This document shows positions 26,760-34,796 of a stretch of DNA of 36,760 nt, one piece after another. A program made the translations under genes and the position numbers. Numbering within the stretch: the first letter of the stretch is position 1; each line of letters starts with the position of its first letter. Source of the stretch: Bacteroidota bacterium (GTDB taxonomy: Bacteria; Bacteroidota; Bacteroidia; Chitinophagales; Chitinophagaceae); assembly GCA_016866355.1 (NCBI GenBank), contig VGMN01000011.1:1-36760 (forward strand). Reading direction: 5' to 3'. Under the pieces are notes generated by a model. It was not told where the DNA came from. It saw nothing but the letters and a program-made list of their open reading frames with translations, and did no database searches.

Positions 26760-28592
26760 ATGTATAGATCGCATACCTGTGGAGAATTACGTTTGCAAGA
26801 CAAAGGAAAACAAGTGCAGTTAGCTGGCTGGGTTCAAACCATCCGAAAATATGGCTCCATCACATTTGTAGATTTACGAGATCGCTATGGAGTCACACAG
26901 CTTTTATTCGGAGAGGCTATCAATGCACAACTAGACAGCAACCCAATCGGACGTGAGTTTGTACTACAAATAAGTGGAACGGTTATTGAGCGCAGTAATA
27001 AAAATGCTCAACTTCCTACAGGAGATATTGAAATTGATATTCAACAATACGCCATCTTAAACCGAGCTGCAGTACCCCCCTTCACCATACAAGACGACAC
27101 AGACGGCGGAGATGATCTGCGTATGAAATATCGCTTTTTAGATCTGAGAAGAACGCCAGTTAGACAGAATCTGGAGCTTCGATATGCTGTGAACAGGGCT
27201 GCCCGCAATTACTTGCATCAGCAAAACTTTCTGGATATTGAAACCCCTTTCTTAATAAAGTCTACTCCAGAGGGAGCACGTGATTTTGTAGTTCCCTCAC
27301 GCATGAATCCCGGTCAATTTTATGCATTGCCACAATCCCCACAAACATTCAAACAGTTACTGATGGTGAGTGGTTATGACCGTTACTATCAAATTGTAAA
27401 ATGTTTTCGAGACGAGGATCTTCGCGCAGATAGACAACCGGAATTCACACAAATTGATTGTGAAATGTCTTTTGTTGAGCAAGAAGACATTCTAAATATG
27501 TTTGAAGGATTGATCAAACACATTTTTCAGGAGGTGAAAGGAATCGCATACACAGCACCTGTTGAACGCATGACCTGGGAGGAAGCGATGTGGAAATTTG
27601 GGAATGATAAACCAGATATTCGATTTGGCATGCCGATCCTCACTTTAAAAAAACCAGCGTCTGTTTTTAGTGATCGTACTGATAATCGAAATTTAATTGA
27701 AGGCGCTTCTTTCGCTGTATTTGAGGAAGTTGAAACAGTACTAGCTATTGCCGTTCCAGGCGCTGCGGAATTTACCCGAAAGCAAACTGATGAATTGACG
27801 GAGTGGGTAAAGCGTCCTCAAATTGGGATGAAGGGACTAGCAACCATTCGATATAATACTGATGGCACTTGCAAAAGTAGTATCGATAAATTTTATGATG
27901 AAGAAAAAAGAAAAGCCATTGCGTTAGCAGCGGGTGCTAATCCTGGCGATTTAGTACTGATTTTAGCAGGGGCAGAAGAGAGAACTAGAAAAGCAATCAG
28001 TGAGCTTCGGTTGGAGATGGGTGAGCGACTGGGATTGCGCAAACCCAATGAATACAAATTACTTTGGGTATTGGACTTCCCACTTTTTGAATATGACCCA
28101 GAGGGAAATCGTTGGGTTGCACGCCACCACCCTTTCACGGCACCCAAACCTGCACAGATACAGACCATGATCGAGAATAATCCAACCATTAAAGAAGCAG
28201 CCAACTATTTACAACATCCCTATGCTTCTATCAAGGCAAATGCCTATGATATGGTGCTAAATGGAAATGAGATTGGAGGCGGATCTATCCGCATTTTCCA
28301 AAGAGAGTTACAGGAAAAAATGTTTGAGGCACTTGGAATGAGTCGAGAGGAACAACAACACAAGTTTGGATTTTTATTAGGTGCTTTTGAATATGGAGCA
28401 CCTCCACATGGAGGAATTGCTTTTGGGTTTGATCGGCTATGTACACTTTTAGGAGGCAGTGAAAGCATCCGCGACTTTATTGCCTTCCCCAAAAACAACG
28501 CAGGACGAGATGTGATGCTCGATGCACCTGCTACAATTGATGAACATCAATTAAAAGAATTACAGATTCGAACAGACGTAAAGAATAATTGA
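26760..28592 (+). CDS. aspS: Aspartyl-tRNA synthetase
   Basis: A 610-residue class IIb aminoacyl-tRNA synthetase charging tRNA-Asp. The N-terminal OB-fold anticodon-binding domain (1-105; [23 protein letters not shown] region), the class II catalytic core with [20 protein letters not shown] (motif 2, 216-235), the bacterial GAD insertion (about 290-420) and the motif 3 region [16 protein letters not shown] are in the bacterial order. Bacterial AspRS has about 590 residues, so this one is slightly long. Whether it is discriminating cannot be judged by eye. The TGA at 28590-28592 abuts the convergent E1 stop, within an AT-rich inverted repeat. Confidence 0.96.
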   Translation: MYRSHTCGELRLQDKGKQVQLAGWVQTIRKYGSITFVDLRDRYGVTQLLFGEAINAQLDSNPIGREFVLQISGTVIERSNKNAQLPTGDIEIDIQQYAILNRAAVPPFTIQDDTDGGDDLRMKYRFLDLRRTPVRQNLELRYAVNRAARNYLHQQNFLDIETPFLIKSTPEGARDFVVPSRMNPGQFYALPQSPQTFKQLLMVSGYDRYYQIVKCFRDEDLRADRQPEFTQIDCEMSFVEQEDILNMFEGLIKHIFQEVKGIAYTAPVERMTWEEAMWKFGNDKPDIRFGMPILTLKKPASVFSDRTDNRNLIEGASFAVFEEVETVLAIAVPGAAEFTRKQTDELTEWVKRPQIGMKGLATIRYNTDGTCKSSIDKFYDEEKRKAIALAAGANPGDLVLILAGAEERTRKAISELRLEMGERLGLRKPNEYKLLWVLDFPLFEYDPEGNRWVARHHPFTAPKPAQIQTMIENNPTIKEAANYLQHPYASIKANAYDMVLNGNEIGGGSIRIFQRELQEKMFEALGMSREEQQHKFGFLLGAFEYGAPPHGGIAFGFDRLCTLLGGSESIRDFIAFPKNNAGRDVMLDAPATIDEHQLKELQIRTDVKNN

Positions 28593-28602
28593 TTAATTAT
28601 TC
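28583..28602. repeat. Inverted repeat spanning two abutting convergent stop codons
   Basis: GAATAATT (28583-28590), a 4-base loop, and AATTATTC (28595-28602) form a perfect 8-bp inverted repeat. It arises because both proteins end in Asn-Asn encoded AAT AAT. It is AT-only apart from the closing G-C pair, so a terminator role is doubtful. Confidence 0.6.
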
Positions 28603-30692
28603 AGCAACTGCCTGAGTCTTTCCGCCACTTTTTCTGGATTAGGTAACATGGCTTGCTCCAATTTAGAATTCATTGGTACGGCGGGTAAATCTAAAGCACC
28701 TATTACTTGTACCGGTGCATCCAATGATTGAAAACAATGTGTAGCAATTCTTCCTGCCAATGCCTCTGCAAAAGAATTACACTGCTGTTCTTCCGTCAAA
28801 ACCAATACTTTTCCATGTTGCTTGACACGGGTATAAATCAAATCCTCATCCAACGGATACAAAGTACGCAGGTCAATAATTTCGATCTGTCCAGGAAATT
28901 GTTTAGCTGCAGTCAACGCCCAATGCACCCCCATACCATAGGTGATAATAACTAAAGTGGTCCCTTGTTCTTGTTGCATCGAATCCGAATCTAGTACAAC
29001 AGAAGCTTTCCCAAGTGGAATGCAATAATGTGCATCCGGCTCTGGTGTTTTTGCAAATTCAGTACCCGGTACCTTACTCCAGTAAAGTCCTTTGTGTTCC
29101 ATCATCACTACTGGATTAGGATCTAAATAAGCTGCTTTCATCAAACCTTTCATATCCGCAGCATTAGAAGGATAAACAACTTTAATTCCCTTTACAGTAA
29201 GCAGGGTTGATTCTACTGATCCACTATGGTAAGGGCCTCCACCACCATATGCGCCAATTGGGACACGTAGGATCATAGGAATAGAAAATTTGCCCATCGA
29301 CAAATAACAACTCTTGGAAAGTTCAGTGACTAACTGATTAAAACCCGGATAAATGTAATCTGCAAATTGTACTTCAACAATAGGGCGTAATCCAACTGCA
29401 GCCAATCCTGCTGTTGAACCCACTATGTATGCTTCTTGTATAGCGGTATTAAACACACGGTGGTCTCCAAATTGTTCCGCTAATGTAGCAGCCTCTCTAA
29501 AAACTCCCCCTAGTCTTCTTCCAACATCTTGCCCATATAAAATAGCTTCAGGATGCGCCTCCATGATTTCTCGAATAGCAAACAAAGCAGCATCTACCAT
29601 GGGTATTTTTTGATTCGACCCTGCATCACGTTTTCCGCACTCCGCTATAACGGGGGTAGGTGCATAAATGTGATCTGAAACGGTAGCAGGATCTGGCTCA
29701 GGTGCTGCAACAGCCCGTTCAAACTCCTTTTCAATAAATGCAATGGCCTCTTGTTCTATAGCCAACACTTCCTGCTCTTTACCTAGCAAGGCTACCAACC
29801 TTTTCCTAAGCTTTAAGAAGGGGTCATGTGCCTGATGCCGCTGCCAGTCTTCCTCTGTTCGATAAAACTCTTTTCGCACACCACTTGTATGATGCCCTAG
29901 TAAGGGGACCTGTGCATGAATCAAATAGGGCTGTCTATTTTTTCTAACTTGGCCTACTACCTCCTCCAACACAGAATAAGAAGCTTCAAAATCACTGCCA
30001 TCTACTTGAACTCGATTCATTCCTTTAAAACCTGCAGCAAACTCAAAAGCATTCATTGCTCTAGCTTCACTGGCCGTAACACTAATACCCCAATTATTAT
30101 CCTGGACTAAAAAAATGATGGGCAATTTTTTTAAAACCGCTACTTGCATGGCTTCACTCACTTCGCCCTCCGTGACACTGGCATCACCAAGTGAACAAAT
30201 AACAACAGGCGCATCTACTGCTTTCATAAAGGGAGGAAGTGTTTTATCTGTATCCAAATCCTTCTCGTTTTGAATACGCTTCCATTCTTCCCAATAGTGA
30301 ATACCATGTGCTATACCCGTTGTGGGGATAGCTTGCATGCCAGTTGCACTAGACTGATGGATGATTACCGGCTTTCCTTTTCCATTGTAGCTGGGATGAC
30401 TATAGTACTCTCTTCCACCTGAAAAAGGATCGGCTGCCTTAGCTAGTAATTGAAGCATTAATTCATATGGAGAAAAACCAAGTCCTAACAACAGGCTCTC
30501 ATCTCGATAATAAGGACTAACAAAATCCTGCGCTTGCAGTTGAAAAGCAGTCGCCAATTGAATTGCCTCATGCCCACGGGACGTAGAATGCACATAGCTA
30601 CAAACTGATCGATTTGCCTCGTAAGTAGATGCCATAGCACGTACCTGACTCATCAACGTAAAGGCTCGGCGAAGTAAAGTGAGGTCTTGCAT
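28593..30692 (-). CDS. 2-oxoacid dehydrogenase E1, alpha and beta subunits fused
   Basis: A 699-residue thiamine-diphosphate enzyme with the alpha-type (about 1-330) and beta-type (about 360-699) E1 subunits joined in one chain. It catalyses oxidative decarboxylation of a 2-oxoacid onto lipoyl-E2; the sequence is closest to the branched-chain (2-oxoisovalerate) type. The ThDP motif runs from GDASVTEGE at 169-177 to DNNWGIS at 198-204, and the phosphorylation-loop-like HHTSG is at 267-271. The beta half shows YGQDVGRRLGGVF, NTAIQEAYIVG (415-425) and PYHSGSVES. The linker (about 330-362) is Pro/Glu-rich. No E2 or E3 gene is next to it. It is last in an operon behind the FAH-family gene (12-base gap). 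Confidence 0.92.
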   Translation of the reverse strand: MQDLTLLRRAFTLMSQVRAMASTYEANRSVCSYVHSTSRGHEAIQLATAFQLQAQDFVSPYYRDESLLLGLGFSPYELMLQLLAKAADPFSGGREYYSHPSYNGKGKPVIIHQSSATGMQAIPTTGIAHGIHYWEEWKRIQNEKDLDTDKTLPPFMKAVDAPVVICSLGDASVTEGEVSEAMQVAVLKKLPIIFLVQDNNWGISVTASEARAMNAFEFAAGFKGMNRVQVDGSDFEASYSVLEEVVGQVRKNRQPYLIHAQVPLLGHHTSGVRKEFYRTEEDWQRHQAHDPFLKLRKRLVALLGKEQEVLAIEQEAIAFIEKEFERAVAAPEPDPATVSDHIYAPTPVIAECGKRDAGSNQKIPMVDAALFAIREIMEAHPEAILYGQDVGRRLGGVFREAATLAEQFGDHRVFNTAIQEAYIVGSTAGLAAVGLRPIVEVQFADYIYPGFNQLVTELSKSCYLSMGKFSIPMILRVPIGAYGGGGPYHSGSVESTLLTVKGIKVVYPSNAADMKGLMKAAYLDPNPVVMMEHKGLYWSKVPGTEFAKTPEPDAHYCIPLGKASVVLDSDSMQQEQGTTLVIITYGMGVHWALTAAKQFPGQIEIIDLRTLYPLDEDLIYTRVKQHGKVLVLTEEQQCNSFAEALAGRIATHCFQSLDAPVQVIGALDLPAVPMNSKLEQAMLPNPEKVAERLRQLLNN

Positions 30693-30704
30693 CTTTATGG
30701 CAGA

Positions 30705-31316
30705 CTAATTAATTAGAATATCAAATAAAGAGTCGTCCTCCAAAAAGCCTTCCAGTTGGTCACCGGGCTCTACAGGCCCCACACCAGCGGGTGTACCGGT
30801 AAAAATGAGATCTCCTGGCTCTAACGTAAAGTAATTAGAGACATGCGCTATAATTACTTCAAAAGAATTAATCATGGCTGCTGTATGTCCCTGCTGCACC
30901 AATTCTTTATTCTTATAGAGACAAAAGTGAATGTCTTTTTTGTTTTTGTATTGATCCGCCGGGCGCCACTCTCCCACCACAGCAGATTGATCAAAAGCCT
31001 TTGCCTTCTCCCATGGAAGGCCTTTATCTTTTAAGCGCTGTTGCACATCTCTTGCAGTAAAATCAATACCTACCGTCATGGCATCATATGCAGTGATTGC
31101 CGCTTCCAGATCAATACAACAAACTTTTTTTGAGATGCGCAATACAATCTCACACTCATAATGCAAATCGCTTGAAAAACTAGGAATTACAAAGGGTCCA
31201 GGAAGCGGTAGTACCGCCGTAGAAGGTTTTAAAAATATTACTGGCTCGGTTGGTACTTCATTGCCCAACTCTTTGGCATGAGCAACATAATTTCGTCCGA
31301 TACAAATTATTTTCAT
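30705..31316 (-). CDS. Fumarylacetoacetate hydrolase family protein
   Basis: A 203-residue FAH-fold enzyme, the minimal length of the family (like the human FAHD1 acylpyruvate hydrolase/oxaloacetate decarboxylase). Key stretches: CIGRNYVAHAKELGNEVP at 5-22, the metal-binding glutamates in HYECEIVLRIS (52-62), GIDFTARDVQ at 83-92, KAFDQSAVVGEW at 106-117 and IFTGTPAGVGPVEPGD near 168-183. It probably cleaves a C-C bond in an acylpyruvate or decarboxylates oxaloacetate; the substrate is inferred from family only. It is encoded between pth (18-base gap) and the fused E1 gene, and probably co-transcribed with both. Confidence 0.88.
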   Translation of the reverse strand: MKIICIGRNYVAHAKELGNEVPTEPVIFLKPSTAVLPLPGPFVIPSFSSDLHYECEIVLRISKKVCCIDLEAAITAYDAMTVGIDFTARDVQQRLKDKGLPWEKAKAFDQSAVVGEWRPADQYKNKKDIHFCLYKNKELVQQGHTAAMINSFEVIIAHVSNYFTLEPGDLIFTGTPAGVGPVEPGDQLEGFLEDDSLFDILIN

Positions 31317-31334
31317 AGTTACTATAGTTATTGA

Positions 31335-31907
31335 CTAAGCAAAACTGAGATTATTGTATTGATTCATAGCTATTCCAATTCCCTCACTGGCAAATACCTC
31401 AATAGCGGTAGCAGCAGCCAGTATCTTTTTTTCAACTATGGGCTCTTCCTCTTTTCTCCATTTGCTTAATACAAAATCAGCTTGTTTTCCTTTTGGAAAA
31501 TCGCTTCCTATACCAAAGCGTAATTTGGGGTAGTCCGTACTGCCAATGCTCTCCTGTATGCTCCTTAGACCATTGTGGCCAGCATCACTTCCACCTGGCT
31601 TAATACGAATTTTATCTAACGGAGTAGCTAGATCATCTACTATTACCAACAAATGGGAGCGTTCGATGTTCTCTTTTTCCATCCAATATTTTACTGCCTT
31701 ACCACTCAAATTCATAAACGCAGTAGGGCAAATACAGATAAATACTTTTCCCTTCCACCTGACTTCCGCATGATAGGCTAATCGGCCAACAGAAAACTGT
31801 CCTTGATGTTTTTGCAAAAAAGTAGCTACCACATCAAACCCAATATTATGACGGGTATGTGCATATTGATCCCCAACATTACCTAAACCAACAATTAGAT
31901 ACTTCAT
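31335..31907 (-). CDS. pth: Peptidyl-tRNA hydrolase
   Basis: A 190-residue enzyme releasing peptides from peptidyl-tRNA that drops off the ribosome. Active-site residues match E. coli Pth: N10 and H20 in GLGNVGDQYAHTRHNIGF, N66 in FMNLSG, D91 in VDDLATP and N112 in GHNGLRSI. Length and start (MKYLIVGLGN) are typical. The rplY terminator lies upstream, so pth probably begins its own transcript; a GATCTTTG box (one base off consensus) lies at 31922-31929. Confidence 0.95.
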   Translation of the reverse strand: MKYLIVGLGNVGDQYAHTRHNIGFDVVATFLQKHQGQFSVGRLAYHAEVRWKGKVFICICPTAFMNLSGKAVKYWMEKENIERSHLLVIVDDLATPLDKIRIKPGGSDAGHNGLRSIQESIGSTDYPKLRFGIGSDFPKGKQADFVLSKWRKEEEPIVEKKILAAATAIEVFASEGIGIAMNQYNNLSFA

Positions 31908-31921
31908 AGACTAGAGGAGTT

Positions 31922-31929
31922 CAAAGATC
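31922..31929 (-). promoter_or_regulatory. Candidate -7 box (gATCTTTG) for pth
   Basis: One mismatch to TAnnTTTG, 14 bases before the pth ATG and just downstream of the rplY-prs terminator, where a new promoter is needed. Confidence 0.4.
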
Positions 31930-31942
31930 GGCCTTCCGTAAC

Positions 31943-31970
31943 AAAAAACCCGCATCGAGTGATGCGGGTT
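31943..31970 (-). terminator. Rho-independent terminator of the prs-rplY operon
   Basis: A perfect 10-bp stem (31947-31956 with 31961-31970; AACCCGCATC/GATGCGGGTT) has a 4-base loop and is followed on the minus strand by six T's (31948-31943). It lies 24 bases beyond the rplY stop. Confidence 0.9.
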
Positions 31971-31994
31971 TTGCAATTATCGTAGTGGATATAA

Positions 31995-32627
31995 TTACTT
32001 TTTTGCAACAGGAGCAGCAGGAGCAGCAGCGGCCGCAGGAGCAGCAGCACCAGCAGCTGGTGTAGCAGTTTCCTCTTGTTTCAATTGACGGGTAAGCACT
32101 ACAGAGGCAATGGGAATTCGAGGAGAGTTTAAAATTTCAAACTCAGGAATAGTCACGTCTTCAACCCGAATATTTCCATTTAATTCCAAATTGTCGATAC
32201 TTACTTCAATCTGCTCACGAAGATGTTTTGGATAAGTCTTGATTTTTAATGACTTCATCTTAACAATCAACTTACCACCATCTTTAACCCCTTTAGAGGC
32301 ACCCACAAACTTAAGTGGGATGTTGGCAATTACTTTTTTGTCTTCTACCAGTTCCAGTAAGTCAACGTGGATCAGTTCGTCATTAACCTTATCAAATTGC
32401 AAATCTTTAAGAATGGTACGGTATGCTTTACCGTCCAACTTTACTTCGCAAAATTGAAAGCTAGGTGTGTACACCAGTTTTTTGAAAGCCGCGGCAGGAG
32501 CAGCAAAATTGATCTCCTGCGCACCCCCATAAATTACACCGGGCACCATTTCCTGAGAGCGTAGTTGGCGGGTGGCTCCTTTGCCAAATGCGGTCCTCAG
32601 TTGTCCTTCGATTGTAATCGTGTTCAT
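31995..32627 (-). CDS. rplY: Ribosomal protein L25 / general stress protein Ctc
   Basis: A 210-residue two-domain L25 (TL5/Ctc type) that binds 5S rRNA in the 50S subunit. The N-terminal L25 domain (1-90; FGKGATRQLRSQEMVPGVIYGG at about 14-35) and the C-terminal TL5 beta domain (about 95-180; VKDGGKLIVKMKSLKIKTYP region, LREQIEVSIDNLELNGNIRV region) are complete. The last 30 residues are an Ala/Pro-rich tail ending APVAKK, encoded by imperfect GCAGCAGGA-type triplet repeats. It follows prs by 20 bases in the same operon, a pairing also known from Gram-positive bacteria, and is followed by a strong terminator. Confidence 0.93.
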   Translation of the reverse strand: MNTITIEGQLRTAFGKGATRQLRSQEMVPGVIYGGAQEINFAAPAAAFKKLVYTPSFQFCEVKLDGKAYRTILKDLQFDKVNDELIHVDLLELVEDKKVIANIPLKFVGASKGVKDGGKLIVKMKSLKIKTYPKHLREQIEVSIDNLELNGNIRVEDVTIPEFEILNSPRIPIASVVLTRQLKQEETATPAAGAAAPAAAAAPAAPVAKK

Positions 32628-32647
32628 GTCTATTGTGTTTTATTGGT

Positions 32648-33595
32648 TCAATTTCCTTTCAGTTGGGAATAGACAAAGAGACTGGTTATGCTCTTATTTT
32701 CAAAAGCGTTACGAATGGCAACTGCAAATAAGTCAGCCACACTTAACACTTTGATTTTACTCCCCTGCTGTTTTACGGGTATGGTATCACACACTACCAG
32801 TTCTTCCAGCACACTGTTTTCAATATTCTCGTAGGCCTTGCCGCTAAGCACCGGATGGGTGATCAACGCACGTACTGAACGAGCCCCCTTTTCTTTTAAT
32901 AACCCTGCACTTTTTGCAAGGGTACCGCCGGTGTCACAGATGTCATCAATGATGATTACATCTTTACCAACCACATCTCCAATTACCACCATGCTGGCTA
33001 TTTCATTGGCTCTTTTGCGATGTTTGTCACAAATGACCATTTCCGCATTGAAATAACTGGCAATCTGCCTGATTCGGTTGGCTGATCCCACGTCGGGGGC
33101 CGCAAAGGTAAGGTTTTCCAGCTTCAGTTTTTCGATATATGGAATGAAAACAGCATGACTATCCAAGTGATCCACAGGAATGTCAAAATAGCCTTGAATC
33201 TGGGGGGCATGCAAATCCATCGTAATAACTCGATCCGCTCCTGCAGCAACTAACATATTGGCAATCAGCTTACTACCAATAGCTACACGGGGCTTATCCT
33301 TTCGATCCTGACGGGCATATCCATAATAAGGCAGCACGGCAATGACCTTATAGGCAGATGCCCTTTTTGCCGCATCTATCATGAGCAATAGCTCCATAAT
33401 ATTGTCAGAGGGAGCACAAGTGCTTTGCACGATAAACACATAATCACCCCTGACACTTTCGAGGTAAACCGGGCAAATTTCTCCATCACTAAATCGTTGG
33501 ATGTTGACTTTTCCCAACTTAGCCCCAAATTGTTTACAGATTTGTTCCGCCAGCTGCTGAGAGCCGGTTCCAGAAAAGATTTTGGCATGTTGCAT
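32648..33595 (-). CDS. prs: Ribose-phosphate pyrophosphokinase
   Basis: About 315 residues; makes PRPP from ribose-5-phosphate and ATP for nucleotide, His and Trp synthesis. Class I motifs: RFSDGEICP at 34-42, the Arg/Asp ATP-binding region RQDRKDKPR at 95-103, DLHAPQIQGYFDIPVDHL at 127-144 and the PRPP loop IIIDDICDTGGTL at 214-226. I chose ATG 33595 (MQHAKIFSG), which gives the standard N-terminus; the frame upstream adds 17 unrelated residues. A TATCTTCG box (one base off consensus) lies at 33622-33629, 26 bases before the ATG. It leads the prs-rplY operon. Confidence 0.95.
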   Translation of the reverse strand: MQHAKIFSGTGSQQLAEQICKQFGAKLGKVNIQRFSDGEICPVYLESVRGDYVFIVQSTCAPSDNIMELLLMIDAAKRASAYKVIAVLPYYGYARQDRKDKPRVAIGSKLIANMLVAAGADRVITMDLHAPQIQGYFDIPVDHLDSHAVFIPYIEKLKLENLTFAAPDVGSANRIRQIASYFNAEMVICDKHRKRANEIASMVVIGDVVGKDVIIIDDICDTGGTLAKSAGLLKEKGARSVRALITHPVLSGKAYENIENSVLEELVVCDTIPVKQQGSKIKVLSVADLFAVAIRNAFENKSITSLFVYSQLKGN

Positions 33596-33621
33596 AGCAG
33601 AGATATAGAATGGATATGACA

Positions 33622-33629
33622 CGAAGATA
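33622..33629 (-). promoter_or_regulatory. Candidate -7 box (TATCTTcG) for prs-rplY
   Basis: One mismatch to TAnnTTTG on the minus strand, upstream of the chosen prs start. No obvious -33 element at the right spacing. Confidence 0.35.
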
Positions 33630-33678
33630 TCAATCAGGTAAGACATAATCCCCGCTATTCAAAAAAACCTATACACAT

Positions 33679-33710
33679 CTTGTCACTCCTACCACAACCC
33701 CTTATACTTG
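33679..33710 (+). promoter_or_regulatory. Promoter of radC with -33 and -7 elements
   Basis: A CTTG at 33679-33682 and TATACTTG (one base off TAnnTTTG) at 33703-33710 are separated by 20 bases, the usual Bacteroidota spacing. Only four bases (33711-33714) precede the radC ATG, implying a leaderless mRNA. Confidence 0.55.
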
Positions 33711-33714
33711 AGTA

Positions 33715-34404
33715 ATGGCTGGTAAGAAAGCAATACGAGACTGGTCCTCAGAGGATCGGCCCAGAGAAAAATTACTACGGCTGGGAGTAGAGCAACTCAG
33801 CACTTCAGAGCTGATTGGAATTTTATTACAATCTGGAATCCGAGAAAAAAGTGCCGTAGCCCTGGGCATGGAATTATTAGAACTGGCCAAACAAAATTTA
33901 CACGAACTGGGACGCTTAACCCCACAGGAAATAGCAGTACTAAAAGGAATTGGAAATGCAAAGGCAGCCCTCATATCTGCCGCATTGGAGATAGGAAGAA
34001 GAAGACATGCCTCACTCCCACTTGATAAAAAACAGGTTACCTGTAGTGCTGATATTGCACGTTATTTACAAGTAAGGTTGCAAGATCTACGACATGAGGT
34101 TTTCGCAGTGTTATTTCTCAATAGAGCAAACCGGATCAACCATTTTGAAATTGTAAGCGAAGGAGGAATCACAGGAACAGTTGCAGATCCAAGAATTATT
34201 TTAAAGAAAGCATTACAACAAAACGCGGTTAGTATTATAGTATGCCACAACCATCCCTCAGGAAACTTAAGACCTAGTAGGGCTGACGAATTACTAACTC
34301 AAAAACTCAAGGAAGCCGCCCTATTATTGGACATCACCATGTTAGACCATATCATTGTCAGTGACCAAGGCTATTACAGTTTCGCAGATGAAGGATTTAT
34401 GTAG
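33715..34404 (+). CDS. radC: RadC-family JAB-domain protein
   Basis: A 229-residue RadC-like protein. The N-terminal helix-hairpin-helix region (about 1-95; WSSEDRPREKLLRLGVEQLS, 10-29; EIAVLKGIGNAKAA, 72-85) precedes an MPN/JAB metalloprotease-like domain with the metal motif HNHPSGNLRPSRAD (H178, H180, D191) and an upstream glutamate in HFEIVSEGG. The zinc ligands are intact. The name implies DNA repair, but the cellular role of RadC is disputed; it is often linked to mobile elements, of which there is no sign here. It is monocistronic, with its own promoter, and convergent with the DUF3467 gene 6 bases away. Confidence 0.9.
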   Translation: MAGKKAIRDWSSEDRPREKLLRLGVEQLSTSELIGILLQSGIREKSAVALGMELLELAKQNLHELGRLTPQEIAVLKGIGNAKAALISAALEIGRRRHASLPLDKKQVTCSADIARYLQVRLQDLRHEVFAVLFLNRANRINHFEIVSEGGITGTVADPRIILKKALQQNAVSIIVCHNHPSGNLRPSRADELLTQKLKEAALLLDITMLDHIIVSDQGYYSFADEGFM

Positions 34405-34410
34405 AAATTA

Positions 34411-34725
34411 CTAGGCTTGGGCAGTAGGACCCCCAAAATTCAATGGCAATTGTACTTCCTCAAGATCTTTAATAGGTCCGTTAATTGACTCATATTTCTG
34501 AATATTCTCCGTAATAGCATGCATCAATCGCTTTGCATGCTGAGGAGTAAGAATAATTCTTGACTTAACCCGACTTTTGGGAGTTCCTGGCATCACATTA
34601 ACAAAGTCAATTACAAACTCTGCATGAGAGTGTGTTATGATGGCTAGGTTCGCGTATTGCCCTTCCGAAATTTCCTCAGAAATTTCAATATTCAATTGGT
34701 TGGGCAGAGACTCAGGATTGCTCAT
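34411..34725 (-). CDS. DUF3467 domain protein
   Basis: A 104-residue protein matching DUF3467, a small family widespread in Bacteroidota and of unknown function. The core is EISEGQYANLAIITHSHAEF (about 16-35) with VIDFVNVMPGTPKSRVKSRI following, then ILTPQHAKRLMHAITENIQKYE (about 57-78). The fold looks like a small alpha/beta domain; no catalytic motif, signal or membrane segment is visible. The start is ATG at 34725, with a perfect TATCTTTG box 13 bases upstream that overlaps the T-run of the preceding operon's terminator. Confidence 0.85.
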   Translation of the reverse strand: MSNPESLPNQLNIEISEEISEGQYANLAIITHSHAEFVIDFVNVMPGTPKSRVKSRIILTPQHAKRLMHAITENIQKYESINGPIKDLEEVQLPLNFGGPTAQA

Positions 34726-34738
34726 ATTGATATTTTTT

Positions 34739-34746
34739 CAAAGATA
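34739..34746 (-). promoter_or_regulatory. Predicted -7 box (TATCTTTG) for the DUF3467 gene
   Basis: An exact TAnnTTTG match, 13 bases before the ATG. It shares its first base with the T-run of the terminator at 34746-34774, so the hairpin occupies the -33 region. Confidence 0.65.
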
Positions 34747-34774
34747 AAAAAAGAGGGCCCGAACAGGACCCTCT
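34746..34774 (-). terminator. Rho-independent terminator of the SusD-DUF1735 operon
   Basis: A stem of 6 bp plus 2 bp around one C-A mismatch (34752-34760 with 34766-34774) has a GAACA loop and is followed on the minus strand by seven T's. It lies 22 bases beyond the DUF1735 stop. Confidence 0.85.
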
Positions 34775-34796
34775 CTCATAAAAAGTTATACGCAGG

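Noticed and set aside
31995-32090. GCAGCAGGA-type triplet repeats as a microsatellite or CRISPR-like array
   Set aside because: They simply encode the Ala/Pro-rich tail of L25 and have no spacers.
33596-33646. 17-residue N-terminal extension of prs
   Set aside because: It has no family similarity; MQHAKIFSG is the standard start.
33715-34404. radC as a sign of a mobile element
   Set aside because: No integrase, transposase, terminal repeats or phage genes are nearby, and its neighbours are housekeeping genes.
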